Under the pieces are notes generated by a model that saw nothing but the letters and a program-made list of their open reading frames with translations, was not told the DNA's origin and made no database searches. Below, in pieces: positions 16,676 to 26,012 of a stretch of DNA of 64,000 nt; position 1 is the first letter of the stretch; each line of letters opens with the position of its first letter. Both the position numbers and the translations under genes were made by a program. The stretch is from Thiothrix fructosivorans (GTDB lineage Bacteria; Pseudomonadota; Gammaproteobacteria; Thiotrichales; Thiotrichaceae): the NCBI RefSeq assembly GCF_017349355.1, contig NZ_JAFMPM010000006.1, forward strand, positions 62,001-126,000, in the 5' to 3' direction.

Positions 16676-18760
16676 ATGACTAACGTAGTCAAAAGCACCA
16701 CCTGTTACGAATGCGATGCCAATTGCCTGTTCGATGTCACCATCGACCCCAGCGGTCGCGCCATTAAAGTCGAAGGCTTGCCGAATTGCCCACGCGGACA
16801 ATTGCAGTTAGAGCGTCAATACCACCCCGACCGCCTGCTCTACCCGCTCAAGCGTATCGGCGCAAAAGGCTCTGGCGAATTCGAGCGCATCAGTTGGGAA
16901 GAAGCCCTCGACACCATCACCGCTGCTTTGCAAACAGCCAAAGCGCAGCACGGCGCACCCGCCGTGGGCTTTTTCGCCGGATACACCAAAGAAGCTCGCC
17001 CGCAATTGCAACGCCTTGCGCACGCTTTCGGCAGCCCGAATTACCTCACCGAATCCGGCTGCTGCTTCTCGGCAACGATGGTCGCGGAAAAACTCACTTA
17101 CGGTTACAAACTCAAAACCACCTCCACCGTCGAATCGCCGAAAACCCAATGCGTGTTGGTGTGGTCAACCAACGCCTCCGGCTCGATTCCACCGTTTGAA
17201 AATCACCACCTTGCCAGCCGTAAAAAAGGGCGCAAGATGATCGTGGTTGACCCGCGCCGCACCGAAACCGCCGAAATTGCCGATATTCACCTGCAAATCC
17301 GCCCCGGCACGGACGGCGCACTCGCCCTCGGTTTCCACCACCTGATTTTTGCGAATGGCTGGCAAGATCAGGTATTTTTGGACGAATGGGCAAACGGGTT
17401 GGACGCTTTCCGCGACTACATCAAAGCATTTCCACCCGCACGAGTCGCGGCGATTTGCGGCATTAGCGAAGCTGATTTACGTGCAGCGGTAGAACTCTTT
17501 GCCACCACCAAGCCCGCGCAAATTGCCATGTCGCCCACCTCCACCGTGCAACACAGCAACGGTTTCCAGAATCACCGCGCGATGATTTTGCTCTCCGCCG
17601 CCACAGGCAATATTGACCGCGAAGGCGGCAACCGCTTCTTCAACGACAAAGTATTGCCCAAGCCAATCGAACTGTTCGACGTGTGCAAAAACGAATTGCC
17701 CCCGCGTATCGGCGACGAAATATTCCCGATTTGGACAAAATACTGGCCTGCCGCACAAAGCATGTTAATGCCAGACTGCATCCTCGAAGGCAAGCCGCAA
17801 CCGCTCAAAGCCTTGCTCGCAATGGGCATTAATACCGCGATGTGGGCAAATTCCAAACGCATGGAACGTGCATTAGGCGAACTGGAATTTTTCGCCGTCT
17901 CCGACTTTTTCCACAACCCCGCCACCTTGCAAGCCGACATCGTATTGCCAGCGGCAACCAGTTTGGAACGCACTGCACTGATCGCCTACCCCGGCTGCGC
18001 GTATCAAGGCGAAGTGAAATACCGCCACCAAGCCCTGCCCCCTCGCGGCGAAGCCAAACCCGACGGGCAAATCTTCCTCGAACTCGGTGTCAAACTCGGC
18101 ATGGCAGCACAATTCTGGCACGGCAACCTTGCCGCTTCGTGGGAAGAAATGGGCGAAGGTTTGCCGCCCGACATCCGCAAAGAAGCATGGGAAAATCCGG
18201 CTGGCGTGACCGTTTACAGCCCCGTGATCGACGAATTGGTCGACCTCGGCTTTTTGGATGCGGATCGGCAATGGCGCATCAACGGCTTCCGCACCGCCAC
18301 CGGCAAAATCGAATTCGATTCAGTGGAACTGAAAGCGCACGGCTACGACGGCTTGCCAACTTACCGCGAACCGATGGAAAGCCCGTTGTCTACACCCGAA
18401 TTACTGGCAGAGTATCCGCTGGTGCTAACGTCGGGCGGGCGGCAAAAGTTTTTCACGCATTCACAACAACACAATATTCCCGCGATGCTGGCGTATGACC
18501 CGTATCCACGGGTACAAATTCACCCCGATGATGCAACAACGCGGGGTATTGCAGACGGTGATTCAGTCGAAATCCGTTCACGACGCGGCGCAGTGACGTT
18601 TCGGGCAGCGGTGACAGACATAATGAAACCGGGCGTGGTGCATTGTTTCCACGGTTGGAATGAATCGAATATCAATGAGTTGACCGATGATACTCAGCTT
18701 GACCCGATCAGTGGATTTCCGCCGTTTAAGTCGTTGTTGTGTGAAGTGTCACGTCTTTAA
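16676..18760 (+). CDS. Cytoplasmic molybdopterin oxidoreductase with N-terminal [4Fe-4S] motif
   Basis: A 694-residue member of the DMSO-reductase/CISM superfamily. The N-terminal cluster motif is C10-x2-C13-x3-C17-x20-C38. No twin-arginine signal precedes it, so it should act in the cytoplasm. Cys residues in TESGCCFSATM (about 128-129) are candidates for the Mo ligand, as in formate dehydrogenase and thiosulfate/polysulfide reductase catalytic subunits. Molybdopterin-contacting blocks include NHHLASRKKGRKMIVVDPRRTETA (key residues DPR-T), AMSPTSTVQHSNG and the C-terminal dinucleotide-binding domain with LVLTSGGRQKFFTHSQQHN. No iron-sulfur or membrane subunit is adjacent. Substrate unknown; a DsrE-like gene next door hints at sulfur. 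Confidence 0.82.
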   Translation: MTNVVKSTTCYECDANCLFDVTIDPSGRAIKVEGLPNCPRGQLQLERQYHPDRLLYPLKRIGAKGSGEFERISWEEALDTITAALQTAKAQHGAPAVGFFAGYTKEARPQLQRLAHAFGSPNYLTESGCCFSATMVAEKLTYGYKLKTTSTVESPKTQCVLVWSTNASGSIPPFENHHLASRKKGRKMIVVDPRRTETAEIADIHLQIRPGTDGALALGFHHLIFANGWQDQVFLDEWANGLDAFRDYIKAFPPARVAAICGISEADLRAAVELFATTKPAQIAMSPTSTVQHSNGFQNHRAMILLSAATGNIDREGGNRFFNDKVLPKPIELFDVCKNELPPRIGDEIFPIWTKYWPAAQSMLMPDCILEGKPQPLKALLAMGINTAMWANSKRMERALGELEFFAVSDFFHNPATLQADIVLPAATSLERTALIAYPGCAYQGEVKYRHQALPPRGEAKPDGQIFLELGVKLGMAAQFWHGNLAASWEEMGEGLPPDIRKEAWENPAGVTVYSPVIDELVDLGFLDADRQWRINGFRTATGKIEFDSVELKAHGYDGLPTYREPMESPLSTPELLAEYPLVLTSGGRQKFFTHSQQHNIPAMLAYDPYPRVQIHPDDATTRGIADGDSVEIRSRRGAVTFRAAVTDIMKPGVVHCFHGWNESNINELTDDTQLDPISGFPPFKSLLCEVSRL

Positions 18761-18892
18761 CAGGGAGATTGTCAATGCCGTTTCACGGAGTGTCACCTCA
18801 CCGCCAAGCCTTGTTTCAGCCGAAGTCGCTGCATGATATTGGCGTTAATAATACCCATGCATAAAGCAAGTACCTTCTTTCGTCTTAAAAAT

Positions 18893-19264
18893 TTAATAAA
18901 TGAGCGATTGCGTGGAATCCAAACACTCTGATACAAAAGTCGCTCCCCCAACGATAACCGCACCATCGACCAACTCACCTTCCTTGACTTGGCGAGCACC
19001 AACGCACGGCCCACACACATACATTTTGCCACCGGCCTCTGCATATAAACCAATCAGCTCAACCAACGTTGGAAAACCTTTCGCTGCCACATGCTCTGCA
19101 ATGCCTTTAATCATCAACATACTGCCATTGCCTTGGAATCCCATTACCACTTCTACATCGGATGCTTGCGCAGACGTTGCCATCACAAAAGGAATGGTTG
19201 CCAATTCTGGATTTTCAGGGCCATTCGTAACCATGATAAACAGCTTTTTTTTAGCCTCTGACAT
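18893..19264 (-). CDS. DsrE/DsrF-like family protein
   Basis: A 123-residue soluble protein of the DsrE-like fold: KLFIMVTNGPENPELATIPFVMATSAQ at the start (key residues TNGPENP, PFVMA), GFQGNGSMLMIKG in the middle, and GKMYVCGPCVGARQV with the conserved CGPC pair. Proteins of this group bind or transfer persulfide sulfur; the Cys pair could hold it here (inference). AGGAG ahead of the ATG at 19264 fixes the start; the open frame upstream is unrelated. It is convergent with the molybdoenzyme gene and divergent from the ergothioneine genes. Confidence 0.82.
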   Translation of the reverse strand: MSEAKKKLFIMVTNGPENPELATIPFVMATSAQASDVEVVMGFQGNGSMLMIKGIAEHVAAKGFPTLVELIGLYAEAGGKMYVCGPCVGARQVKEGELVDGAVIVGGATFVSECLDSTQSLIY

Positions 19265-19450
19265 TTTGATTTCTCCTGTTATCAACAGCTTTATAGACAG
19301 TTTCATACTGGCACAAGTGACCAACACCAGAATTGATATGCGTCATAAACAGGTCACAGAAGCGTCAAACAAATCCCCCACAATCATAGCGTACACCTGC
19401 CTTCGACGCGAAAACGTATTACAAAGCACCAAACAATCAAGGAATGTCAG

Positions 19451-20677
19451 ATGACTGCTGCCCTAGCTTCAGAATACCAACGCATCCGCCACACCAGCGC
19501 GGCGATTTGCGCCCCGCTTGCCCGTGACGATTACCAACTGCAAAGCATTGTCGAAACCAGCCCGCCAAAATGGCATTTGGGGCATGTGACGTGGTTTTTT
19601 GAAACCTTTTTGCTGCAAGCGTTTGTGAAAAATTACCAACCGTTTCGCGCTGAATACAACTACCTGTTCAATTCGTATTACCAAACCGTTGGCTCGATGC
19701 AACCCCGTGCCGAACGCGGCTTAATGTCACGCCCAACGGTGGAAGAAGTCTACGCCTACCGCGCTGCAATTGATGAGCGCATGGCGGATTTGCTAACGCA
19801 CGCTGACCCCAGCCAAGCGCAAGCAATCGCCGCACGGGTCACACTCGGCTTACACCACGAACAGCAACACCAAGAACTGCTGTACATGGACATTAAACAC
19901 AACTTCTGGCGCAACCCGCTGCGCCCGATTTACCTACCCAAAACCTTACCGGTGCGCGAAGCCACCTCGCTTACATGGGAAACCCGCGCGGGTGGTTTGC
20001 TGGAAAGCGGTTTCGAGGGCGACAGCTTCGCCTACGACAACGAACGCCCGCAACACAAGGTTTGGCTTGAACCGCATCGCCTCGCTTCGCGCTTGAGCAC
20101 CAATGGCGAATACCTCGCTTTCATCGAAGATGGCGGCTACCAACGCGCCGAGCTGTGGCTAGCGGATGGCTGGTATCACCGCAAGCAACACGGCTGGCAA
20201 ACGCCCTTGTATTGGGAACAACGTGATGGGCAGTGGTACGAATTCACCCTGCACGGTTTCGAGCCGCTCGATCTTGCCGCGCCCGTTGCCCACACCAGTT
20301 ATTACGAAGCCGACGCTTTCGCCCGCTGGTCAGGCAACCGCTTACCGCTGGAAGCCGAACTCGAACACAAATTACGCGAATTGCCGATCACTGGGCATTT
20401 TACCAACAGTAACACCTTCCACCCGCAAGCAGGCACGGAGCAACACTACGGCTCGCTATGGGAATGGACAGCCTCACCCTACACCGCCTACCCGCGTTTC
20501 CAACCGTTGGAAGGTAGCATGGGCGAATATAACGGTAAATTCATGTGCAACCAGTGGGTATTGCGCGGCGGGGCGTGTATAACACCAGCCGACCACATTC
20601 GCCCCACGTACCGAAACTTTTTTTACCCCCACGACCGCTGGCAGTTCAGCGGTATCCGTCTCGCGGAGGACGTATGA
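19451..20677 (+). CDS. egtB: Ergothioneine sulfoxide synthase EgtB
   Basis: A 408-residue enzyme with an N-terminal DinB_2 domain and a C-terminal FGE-sulfatase-type domain. It oxidatively joins a thiol to the imidazole of hercynine. The iron site H136-x3-H140-x-E142 lies in LGLHHEQQHQELLYMDIKH, a further His is in PPKWHLGHVTWFFE, and the C-terminal blocks GEYNGKFMCNQWVLRGG, RPTYRNFFYPHDRWQFSGIRLAED (key residues RNFF, RWQF) are standard. With no egtA or egtC nearby, cysteine rather than gamma-glutamylcysteine may be the thiol donor (inference). egtD overlaps its stop by ATGA. Confidence 0.92.
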   Translation: MTAALASEYQRIRHTSAAICAPLARDDYQLQSIVETSPPKWHLGHVTWFFETFLLQAFVKNYQPFRAEYNYLFNSYYQTVGSMQPRAERGLMSRPTVEEVYAYRAAIDERMADLLTHADPSQAQAIAARVTLGLHHEQQHQELLYMDIKHNFWRNPLRPIYLPKTLPVREATSLTWETRAGGLLESGFEGDSFAYDNERPQHKVWLEPHRLASRLSTNGEYLAFIEDGGYQRAELWLADGWYHRKQHGWQTPLYWEQRDGQWYEFTLHGFEPLDLAAPVAHTSYYEADAFARWSGNRLPLEAELEHKLRELPITGHFTNSNTFHPQAGTEQHYGSLWEWTASPYTAYPRFQPLEGSMGEYNGKFMCNQWVLRGGACITPADHIRPTYRNFFYPHDRWQFSGIRLAEDV

Positions 20678-21645
20678 ACGCTATTTGCCCCAAAGCCACC
20701 AAGGTCAGCTTTCACGATTACCAGCCGGAGTTGGACAATTTCCGGCAAACCGTGCTGCACGGGCTGGCGCACGAACACAAACAGATTCCGCCGAAATTCT
20801 TCTATGACAAACGCGGCTCACAGTTGTTTGAAGCGATTTTAGAACAGCCAGAATATTACGTGCCACACGTTGAAAAGCAGCTCTACCGCGATTATGCAAC
20901 GGAAATGGCAGCGCTGATCGGCGAGAATGCAGTGCTGATCGAACCCGGTAGCGGCAGTTGCGAAAAGGTGCAATTGTTGCTGGATGCACTGCGACCGGCT
21001 GCGTATGTGCCGATGGATATTTCCGGCGATTTCTTACGCCAATCGGCGGCAACCTTAGGGGCAGCATTTCCGTGGTTACAGGTTCACGCGGCGTGCCTCG
21101 ATTTCACCCGCGAACTGCACTTGCCGCAAAATGTACCCGCTGGGCGGCGCGTGGTGTTTATTCCCGGCTCTAGCTTGGGCAATTTCGATGTGCCAGAAGC
21201 GCAGCATTTTCTGTTCAATATCGCGCAATTGGTCGGCAAAGGCGGCGGCTTGCTGATTGGGGTGGATCGCAAAAAGGCTAAAGCGGTGCTGGAAACAGCG
21301 TATAACGATGCGGCTGGCGTAACGGCGGCGTTTAATCTGAACTTGCTGATACGCATCAATAACGAGCTGGAAGGCACGTTCGACCTCGACCAGTTCGCAC
21401 ATTACGCTTGTTACAACGCGGCGATGGGGCGGATTGAAATGCACCTCACTAGCCTGCAAGAGCAACAAGTACAGGTGTCGGGCAAAACCTTTCACTTTGC
21501 GCGAGGGGAACGGATTCATACTGAAAATTCTTACAAATACCACCCTGAGGAGTTCATCACGCTAGCAACAGCAGCAGGCTTCAAATGTGAGCAACATTGG
21601 ACAGATGCTGCTAATCTCTTCGGCATCTATTACTGCACTGTGTGA
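20674..21645 (+). CDS. egtD: L-histidine N-alpha-methyltransferase EgtD
   Basis: A 323-residue SAM-dependent enzyme that trimethylates histidine to hercynine, the substrate of EgtB. Family blocks are FFYDKRGSQLFEAILEQPEYY, LIEPGSGSCEKVQLLL for SAM binding, VFIPGSSLGNF, and the end HTENSYKYHPEEF. The ATG at 20674 overlaps the egtB stop (ATGA) and has GGAGG four bases upstream; the open frame upstream is out of family. Translational coupling to egtB fits equal production of the two pathway enzymes. Confidence 0.93.
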   Translation: MNAICPKATKVSFHDYQPELDNFRQTVLHGLAHEHKQIPPKFFYDKRGSQLFEAILEQPEYYVPHVEKQLYRDYATEMAALIGENAVLIEPGSGSCEKVQLLLDALRPAAYVPMDISGDFLRQSAATLGAAFPWLQVHAACLDFTRELHLPQNVPAGRRVVFIPGSSLGNFDVPEAQHFLFNIAQLVGKGGGLLIGVDRKKAKAVLETAYNDAAGVTAAFNLNLLIRINNELEGTFDLDQFAHYACYNAAMGRIEMHLTSLQEQQVQVSGKTFHFARGERIHTENSYKYHPEEFITLATAAGFKCEQHWTDAANLFGIYYCTV

Positions 21646-21652
21646 GCCGATC

Positions 21653-22780
21653 ATGCCAACACCTGAAAGCCGCTTCCCTGCCCTGCAAAACTGCATTTAC
21701 CTCAACCATGCAGCGGTAGCACCGTGGCCGCAAGTTACCGCCGATGCTGTGCAAGCGTTTGCCGCCGAAAATGCGCGGCAAGGCACACTCAATTACCCTC
21801 ACTGGCTGACCGTGGAACAAGCCTTGCGTGAACAAGCGCGTGAATTGCTGAATGCCCCTGCCGCAGGCGATATTGCACTGGTAAAAAATACGTCGGAAGG
21901 CTTGTCATTCGTCGCCTATGGGCTGGATTGGCAAGCGGGCGATAACGTGGTGGGAATTCGTCAGGAATTTCCCTCTAACCGTTATGTCTGGCAATCATTG
22001 ACAAAACAAGGTGTGGAATTCCGCCAATTGGATTTGTACGACCATCCCGATGATCCCGAAACAGCGTTGCTAGCATTGTGCGATGCACGTACTCGCTTGA
22101 TCAGCATTAGCGCGGTGCAATACACCAACGGCTTGCGCATGGATTTGGCGAAAATCGGGGAATTTTGCCGAGCCAAGGGCATCCTATTTTGCGTGGATGC
22201 AATTCAACAACTCGGCGCAATGCCGTTTGATGTGCAGCAAGTGCAAGCCGATTTTGTAGTGGCGGATGGGCATAAGTGGATGCTGGGCGCGGAAGGCTTA
22301 GCACTGTTTTACGTGCGCCGTGAAATATTGGAGCAACTACACTTAACCCAATACGGCTGGCACATGGCGGAAGGTTTGACCGATTACACCATGGAAGAGT
22401 ATCAACCTGCGCTGGATGCGCGGCGTTTTGAATGCGGCAGCCCGAATATGTTGGGGATTCATGCGCTACATGCTAGCCTTGGGGTATTGCTGGCAACGGG
22501 CATGACGATGGTGTGGGAACAGCTTAGTGCGCGAATACAGTATTTAGTGGATGGATTACAGGCACTGCCGGATGTGGAAATTCTCAGCGATACGCGCATA
22601 GAACGGCGTTCAGGCATTGTGACGTTCCGCTCACGCACAATACCTAACGATAAGCTATTTAAGCAGTTGCAGGATAACGGCGTATTTTGTGCGCCACGCG
22701 GCGGCGGCATTCGCTTTTCACCGCATTTTTATACGCCGTTTGCACAGTTAGCGCAGGTTTTACGGGTGTTAGCTACATAA
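21653..22780 (+). CDS. Class V aminotransferase, EgtE-like
   Basis: A 375-residue PLP enzyme of the NifS/SufS/isopenicillin-epimerase superfamily, starting at the ATG seven bases after egtD stops. The PLP-binding lysine is in VADGHKWMLG (about K207); CIYLNHAAVAPWP opens the protein, and SISAVQYTNGLRMDLAKIGEFCR and RFECGSPNMLG are typical. In mycobacteria the last step of ergothioneine synthesis, C-S lysis of hercynylcysteine sulfoxide, is done by EgtE, a protein of this fold. Position as third gene after egtB-egtD makes that the best guess; a cysteine desulfurase role cannot be excluded. Confidence 0.75.
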   Translation: MPTPESRFPALQNCIYLNHAAVAPWPQVTADAVQAFAAENARQGTLNYPHWLTVEQALREQARELLNAPAAGDIALVKNTSEGLSFVAYGLDWQAGDNVVGIRQEFPSNRYVWQSLTKQGVEFRQLDLYDHPDDPETALLALCDARTRLISISAVQYTNGLRMDLAKIGEFCRAKGILFCVDAIQQLGAMPFDVQQVQADFVVADGHKWMLGAEGLALFYVRREILEQLHLTQYGWHMAEGLTDYTMEEYQPALDARRFECGSPNMLGIHALHASLGVLLATGMTMVWEQLSARIQYLVDGLQALPDVEILSDTRIERRSGIVTFRSRTIPNDKLFKQLQDNGVFCAPRGGGIRFSPHFYTPFAQLAQVLRVLAT

Positions 22781-22852
22781 GGCTATTTTTTGAGCTTGTC
22801 ATCTTGCATAAAAGAAATCTATTATTGGAGGAGTAAAATCAACCTAACTAGC

Positions 22853-22915
22853 GACGCCATCTGTAAAAAGATGCACTATATTCAGACTTGGCCTCGACAG
22901 GGGCGTCATGCCAAG
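22853..22915 (+). promoter_or_regulatory. Structured leader ahead of the diguanylate cyclase
   Basis: The leader can pair GACGC at 22853-22857 with GCGTC at 22903-22907, enclosing a second stem CATCT/AGATG (22858-22862 with 22869-22873, loop GTAAAA). A competing stem pairs CTTGGC (22887-22892) with GCCAAG (22910-22915). The two larger stems are mutually exclusive in part, as in a switch. It does not match the c-di-GMP-I riboswitch consensus I know. Weak evidence. Confidence 0.25.
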
Positions 22916-22925
22916 GCGCAGGAAC

Positions 22926-24164
22926 ATGACGGTTGCAACTAAGAAAGACTCCATGAATAAGAAAAAGATCAACTCACTCACATCGCCAATGATTCTTCAG
23001 GGGCAAATAACGTTTTTATCCCGCCACGGCTCGACTTGGTTTTGGGGAAATGTATTAGCGGCTAGTCTGTTCATTCTGCTACGTTGGGTAGAAAGCGATG
23101 ATAGTTTACCGTTATTGCTGGTCTGGTATGGCGCGATCATCGCAATGAATGTTACCCGCTGGCTATTTGGTCAAGGCTTCCTGCCGTCACAACATTATTC
23201 GGGCGAAGAATTAAGTGAATTTGGGCAACGCTACCTGATTTACTCTACCTTGATCAGTGCCTTATGGGGCGTGTCAGGCATTATCTTATTTTCACCCACA
23301 TCGCTCACGCAAGCCGTGCATGTATTGTTACTAGCGGGCGCAATCGTCGCGGCAATGCCTGTTCTAGCGTTATCCAGTTTTGCGTTGTACGTACAAATTG
23401 GGGCGATTTTACTGCCCATTACCCTCAATATGCTGTTATTAGGGGAAACGGCACAACAATCGCTGGCCTTAGCTACGCTGTTGTTGGGGGTGTTACTAGC
23501 GATGGCATCACGTTCGATTACCAGCTTGCTGAATGATCTTCATGCTGTGCAAATACAAGTGCAAGAACAAGCGCATACCGATCCCGTCACGCAAATTTCC
23601 AATCGGCGGTATTTTGATAGCACCTTTAAAACCGAATGGCGACGTGCGGCACGTGAAAGCAAGCCATTGTCTTTATTAATGATTGATGTTGACCATTTCA
23701 AACGTTATAACGACAAACACGGGCATCAAGCTGGTGATCAATGCCTACAAATTATTGCGCAATGCATTAAAGCCGTGGCACGCCGTGCGTCTGACGTAGT
23801 GGCACGGCATGGCGGCGAAGAATTCGCGATTTTGTTGCCGGATACATCCCCCGATGATGCAGCGTTACTCGCTGAACGGGTGCGTAAAAGCGTGGAAGAT
23901 CAACGCATCCCGCATTCTGATGGCGCAATTCCGCGTATTGTGACCATTAGTATTGGGGTATCAAGCTGTACACCGAATCCCCCTCACGATTCTCATCCAC
24001 CAAATGAAGCAGATGTCATTTACCCAGCAATGTTACTGAATGCGGCGGATCGCGCCCTGTACCGCGCCAAACGTAATGGTCGCAATCAGATTGCGCGGGA
24101 AAACTGTGGCGACAGCGTGCTCAAATTGCCAGTAGCACCGATAGCAGTTACGCACGCCGCTTGA
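22926..24164 (+). CDS. Membrane diguanylate cyclase (GGDEF)
   Basis: A protein of about 412 residues: an N-terminal membrane region with around six helices (VLAASLFILLRW, LLLVWYGAIIAMN, LISALWGVSGIILF, VLLLAGAIVAAMPVLAL, IGAILLPITLNMLLLG, LALATLLLGVLLAMA), then a GGDEF domain. The active-site loop is GGEEF near residues 296-300, a functional variant, and an RxxD I-site (RASD) lies five residues before it, so product inhibition is likely. DP-T-I-NRR and MIDVDHFKRYND are intact. It should make c-di-GMP. Three in-frame ATGs (22908, 22926, 22953) compete; none has an ideal ribosome site. Confidence 0.85.
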   Translation: MTVATKKDSMNKKKINSLTSPMILQGQITFLSRHGSTWFWGNVLAASLFILLRWVESDDSLPLLLVWYGAIIAMNVTRWLFGQGFLPSQHYSGEELSEFGQRYLIYSTLISALWGVSGIILFSPTSLTQAVHVLLLAGAIVAAMPVLALSSFALYVQIGAILLPITLNMLLLGETAQQSLALATLLLGVLLAMASRSITSLLNDLHAVQIQVQEQAHTDPVTQISNRRYFDSTFKTEWRRAARESKPLSLLMIDVDHFKRYNDKHGHQAGDQCLQIIAQCIKAVARRASDVVARHGGEEFAILLPDTSPDDAALLAERVRKSVEDQRIPHSDGAIPRIVTISIGVSSCTPNPPHDSHPPNEADVIYPAMLLNAADRALYRAKRNGRNQIARENCGDSVLKLPVAPIAVTHAA

Positions 24165-24316
24165 TTTACGTATTTAGCACTCTTTTCGTTACAATTTGTT
24201 ACAAAAAGTTATCCCCATGCTTCTCGAAATAGTATTTTCGCCAGCGAAAAACATGCTATAAAGTGGAACGCTGCTTTTTAGAAAAAACACAAGAACATGG
24301 GGACGTGCTGGCTTGC

Positions 24317-25849
24317 ATGAATACTGATAAAAAATACATTATTGCTGAACTAGACACTATTCTTAACAGCCCACGTTTCCGCGCCCGCAAAGTCATTAAA
24401 TTGTTTCTGCAATATGTTGTGCAGGAAACGTTGGCAGGGCGCGGTAGCGAATTAAATCAGCAAAATATTGCCACCAAAGCTTTGGGTAAACCTGCCGATT
24501 TTTCCCCGGTATATAATCCTTTAGTACGCATTGAAGCTGGGCGGCTGCGTAAGCTCTTACAAGCGCATTACGCCACTAACGACAGTGCCATCATGATCAC
24601 AATGCCCAAAGGCACGTATGCCGTGACTTTTTTACCGGGAAATCGTCCCGAACACGTTACACCGACAATTGTCCCAACAAGCATCTCAGTGGGATTAGTC
24701 CCCCATGTCACCGAAGGCCCTAAACTTGCTTTAAACTGCCAAGTACTCGATCTCACGCCCACCACAGCTACGCAGGTCTGTCACCGCTTACGCAGCGACT
24801 TACTGCTAATGCTGAACCGTTTCCGTAATATTCAACTGGTCGCACAAGCACAACGTTCAGATTATACGTTGAATCTTGACCTGCAAACCGCTGGTGCTGA
24901 CGTTGAATTATTTATTCTATTAAGCCACACCCTCAGTGACGAATTAATCTGGGCAAACACCTTGCGACTACCCGCTCAGCCCAACCAAACCGACTTAGCG
25001 GCACTGTGCTTACAAATCGCGGCGAATACTGTGGCATTGCATTCCGGTAAAATTCTCTACCACTGGGCACAATACCAACAGAGCTTGAATGCTCCTATCC
25101 CCGCGCATCATGACGCATTAGTGTATTACCTCGCGTTCCTCCACGACATTCGCTACGCCAGCTTCAGGACAGCACTCACCGCTTGCCAACAGCGTTTGCA
25201 GCACTTTCCTGAGGACAATAAAGCGTTGGTCATTCTCGCCCGCTTGTGTGGTTACGACCACGTATTGCAATACCACTGTGTGGAACAGTTGGAAACGACG
25301 TGGACTCATGCGGCACGTACCGCCATGAAGCTCGACCCCGGCAATGCCGAAGCGCATTCTATTTTTGCGCATAACCGCTATTTTTTGGGGGATCACGCCC
25401 TGTGTCGGGCAGAGCTGGAAATAGCACGCCAAACCAACCCTTTCGACACGTCCATCGAATACCTCTACGGTTTTGGGTTGTATCTGACGGGTGATAAAAT
25501 GGCAGGTATACACGCCATTCAGACACTCATGGCGATTTCTTTCCCACAACCGGATTGGTATCACGTCCTACCTTTCCTGCACGCCTTTAACGAAGCGAAT
25601 TACACCGAGGCGTTAGCACTCGCCGAACGCATTCAACACTTCGGCTATTGGGGTGAAATGGCACGTTGCGTGAGTTATTTTCGACTCGGGCAAACCGAGC
25701 GTAGCCTACGGGAGCTTCAGGATTTATTTCAGTATAATTCCGCGTTGTTAAATAGCCAAAATTCTGATAATCGGTCTATTTTTTCGCATGAAGCATTAAA
25801 AAAAGTGTTATCAACACTGCAAGAAATCAAACAGCTTATTATTATTTAG
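24317..25849 (+). CDS. Winged-helix-like N-terminal domain plus TPR-type protein
   Basis: A 510-residue cytoplasmic protein. Residues 10-100 match the module found at the N-terminus of many TPR or adenylate-cyclase-like regulators: SPRFRARKVIKLFLQYVVQ, GRGSELNQQNIA, YNPLVRIEAGRLRKLLQ and MPKGTYAVTF. A mixed domain follows (about 130-260), then helical repeats to the end (LVILARLCGYD, NAEAHSIFAHNRYF, SIEYLYGFGLYLTG). The architecture points to a signalling or transcription role, perhaps linked to the upstream cyclase. A GTG at 24263 would add 18 residues and cannot be excluded. Confidence 0.65.
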   Translation: MNTDKKYIIAELDTILNSPRFRARKVIKLFLQYVVQETLAGRGSELNQQNIATKALGKPADFSPVYNPLVRIEAGRLRKLLQAHYATNDSAIMITMPKGTYAVTFLPGNRPEHVTPTIVPTSISVGLVPHVTEGPKLALNCQVLDLTPTTATQVCHRLRSDLLLMLNRFRNIQLVAQAQRSDYTLNLDLQTAGADVELFILLSHTLSDELIWANTLRLPAQPNQTDLAALCLQIAANTVALHSGKILYHWAQYQQSLNAPIPAHHDALVYYLAFLHDIRYASFRTALTACQQRLQHFPEDNKALVILARLCGYDHVLQYHCVEQLETTWTHAARTAMKLDPGNAEAHSIFAHNRYFLGDHALCRAELEIARQTNPFDTSIEYLYGFGLYLTGDKMAGIHAIQTLMAISFPQPDWYHVLPFLHAFNEANYTEALALAERIQHFGYWGEMARCVSYFRLGQTERSLRELQDLFQYNSALLNSQNSDNRSIFSHEALKKVLSTLQEIKQLIII

Positions 25850-26012
25850 CAATATCTAATCTTAATGACTTGCATAAACTATACTCAATAATTATCTATA
25901 CAAAACATATAGATATAATCTATAATTCTTTAAAAAAATTGATTTAATTAATTACATCAACAAGCCTATAAATCAGCATAGTTTATCAAAACGCTAAGGC
26001 GGAGAATTTTTT

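Noticed and set aside
22841-22925. c-di-GMP-I riboswitch before the GGDEF gene
   Set aside because: Pairing is possible but the conserved core bases of that riboswitch class are not present.
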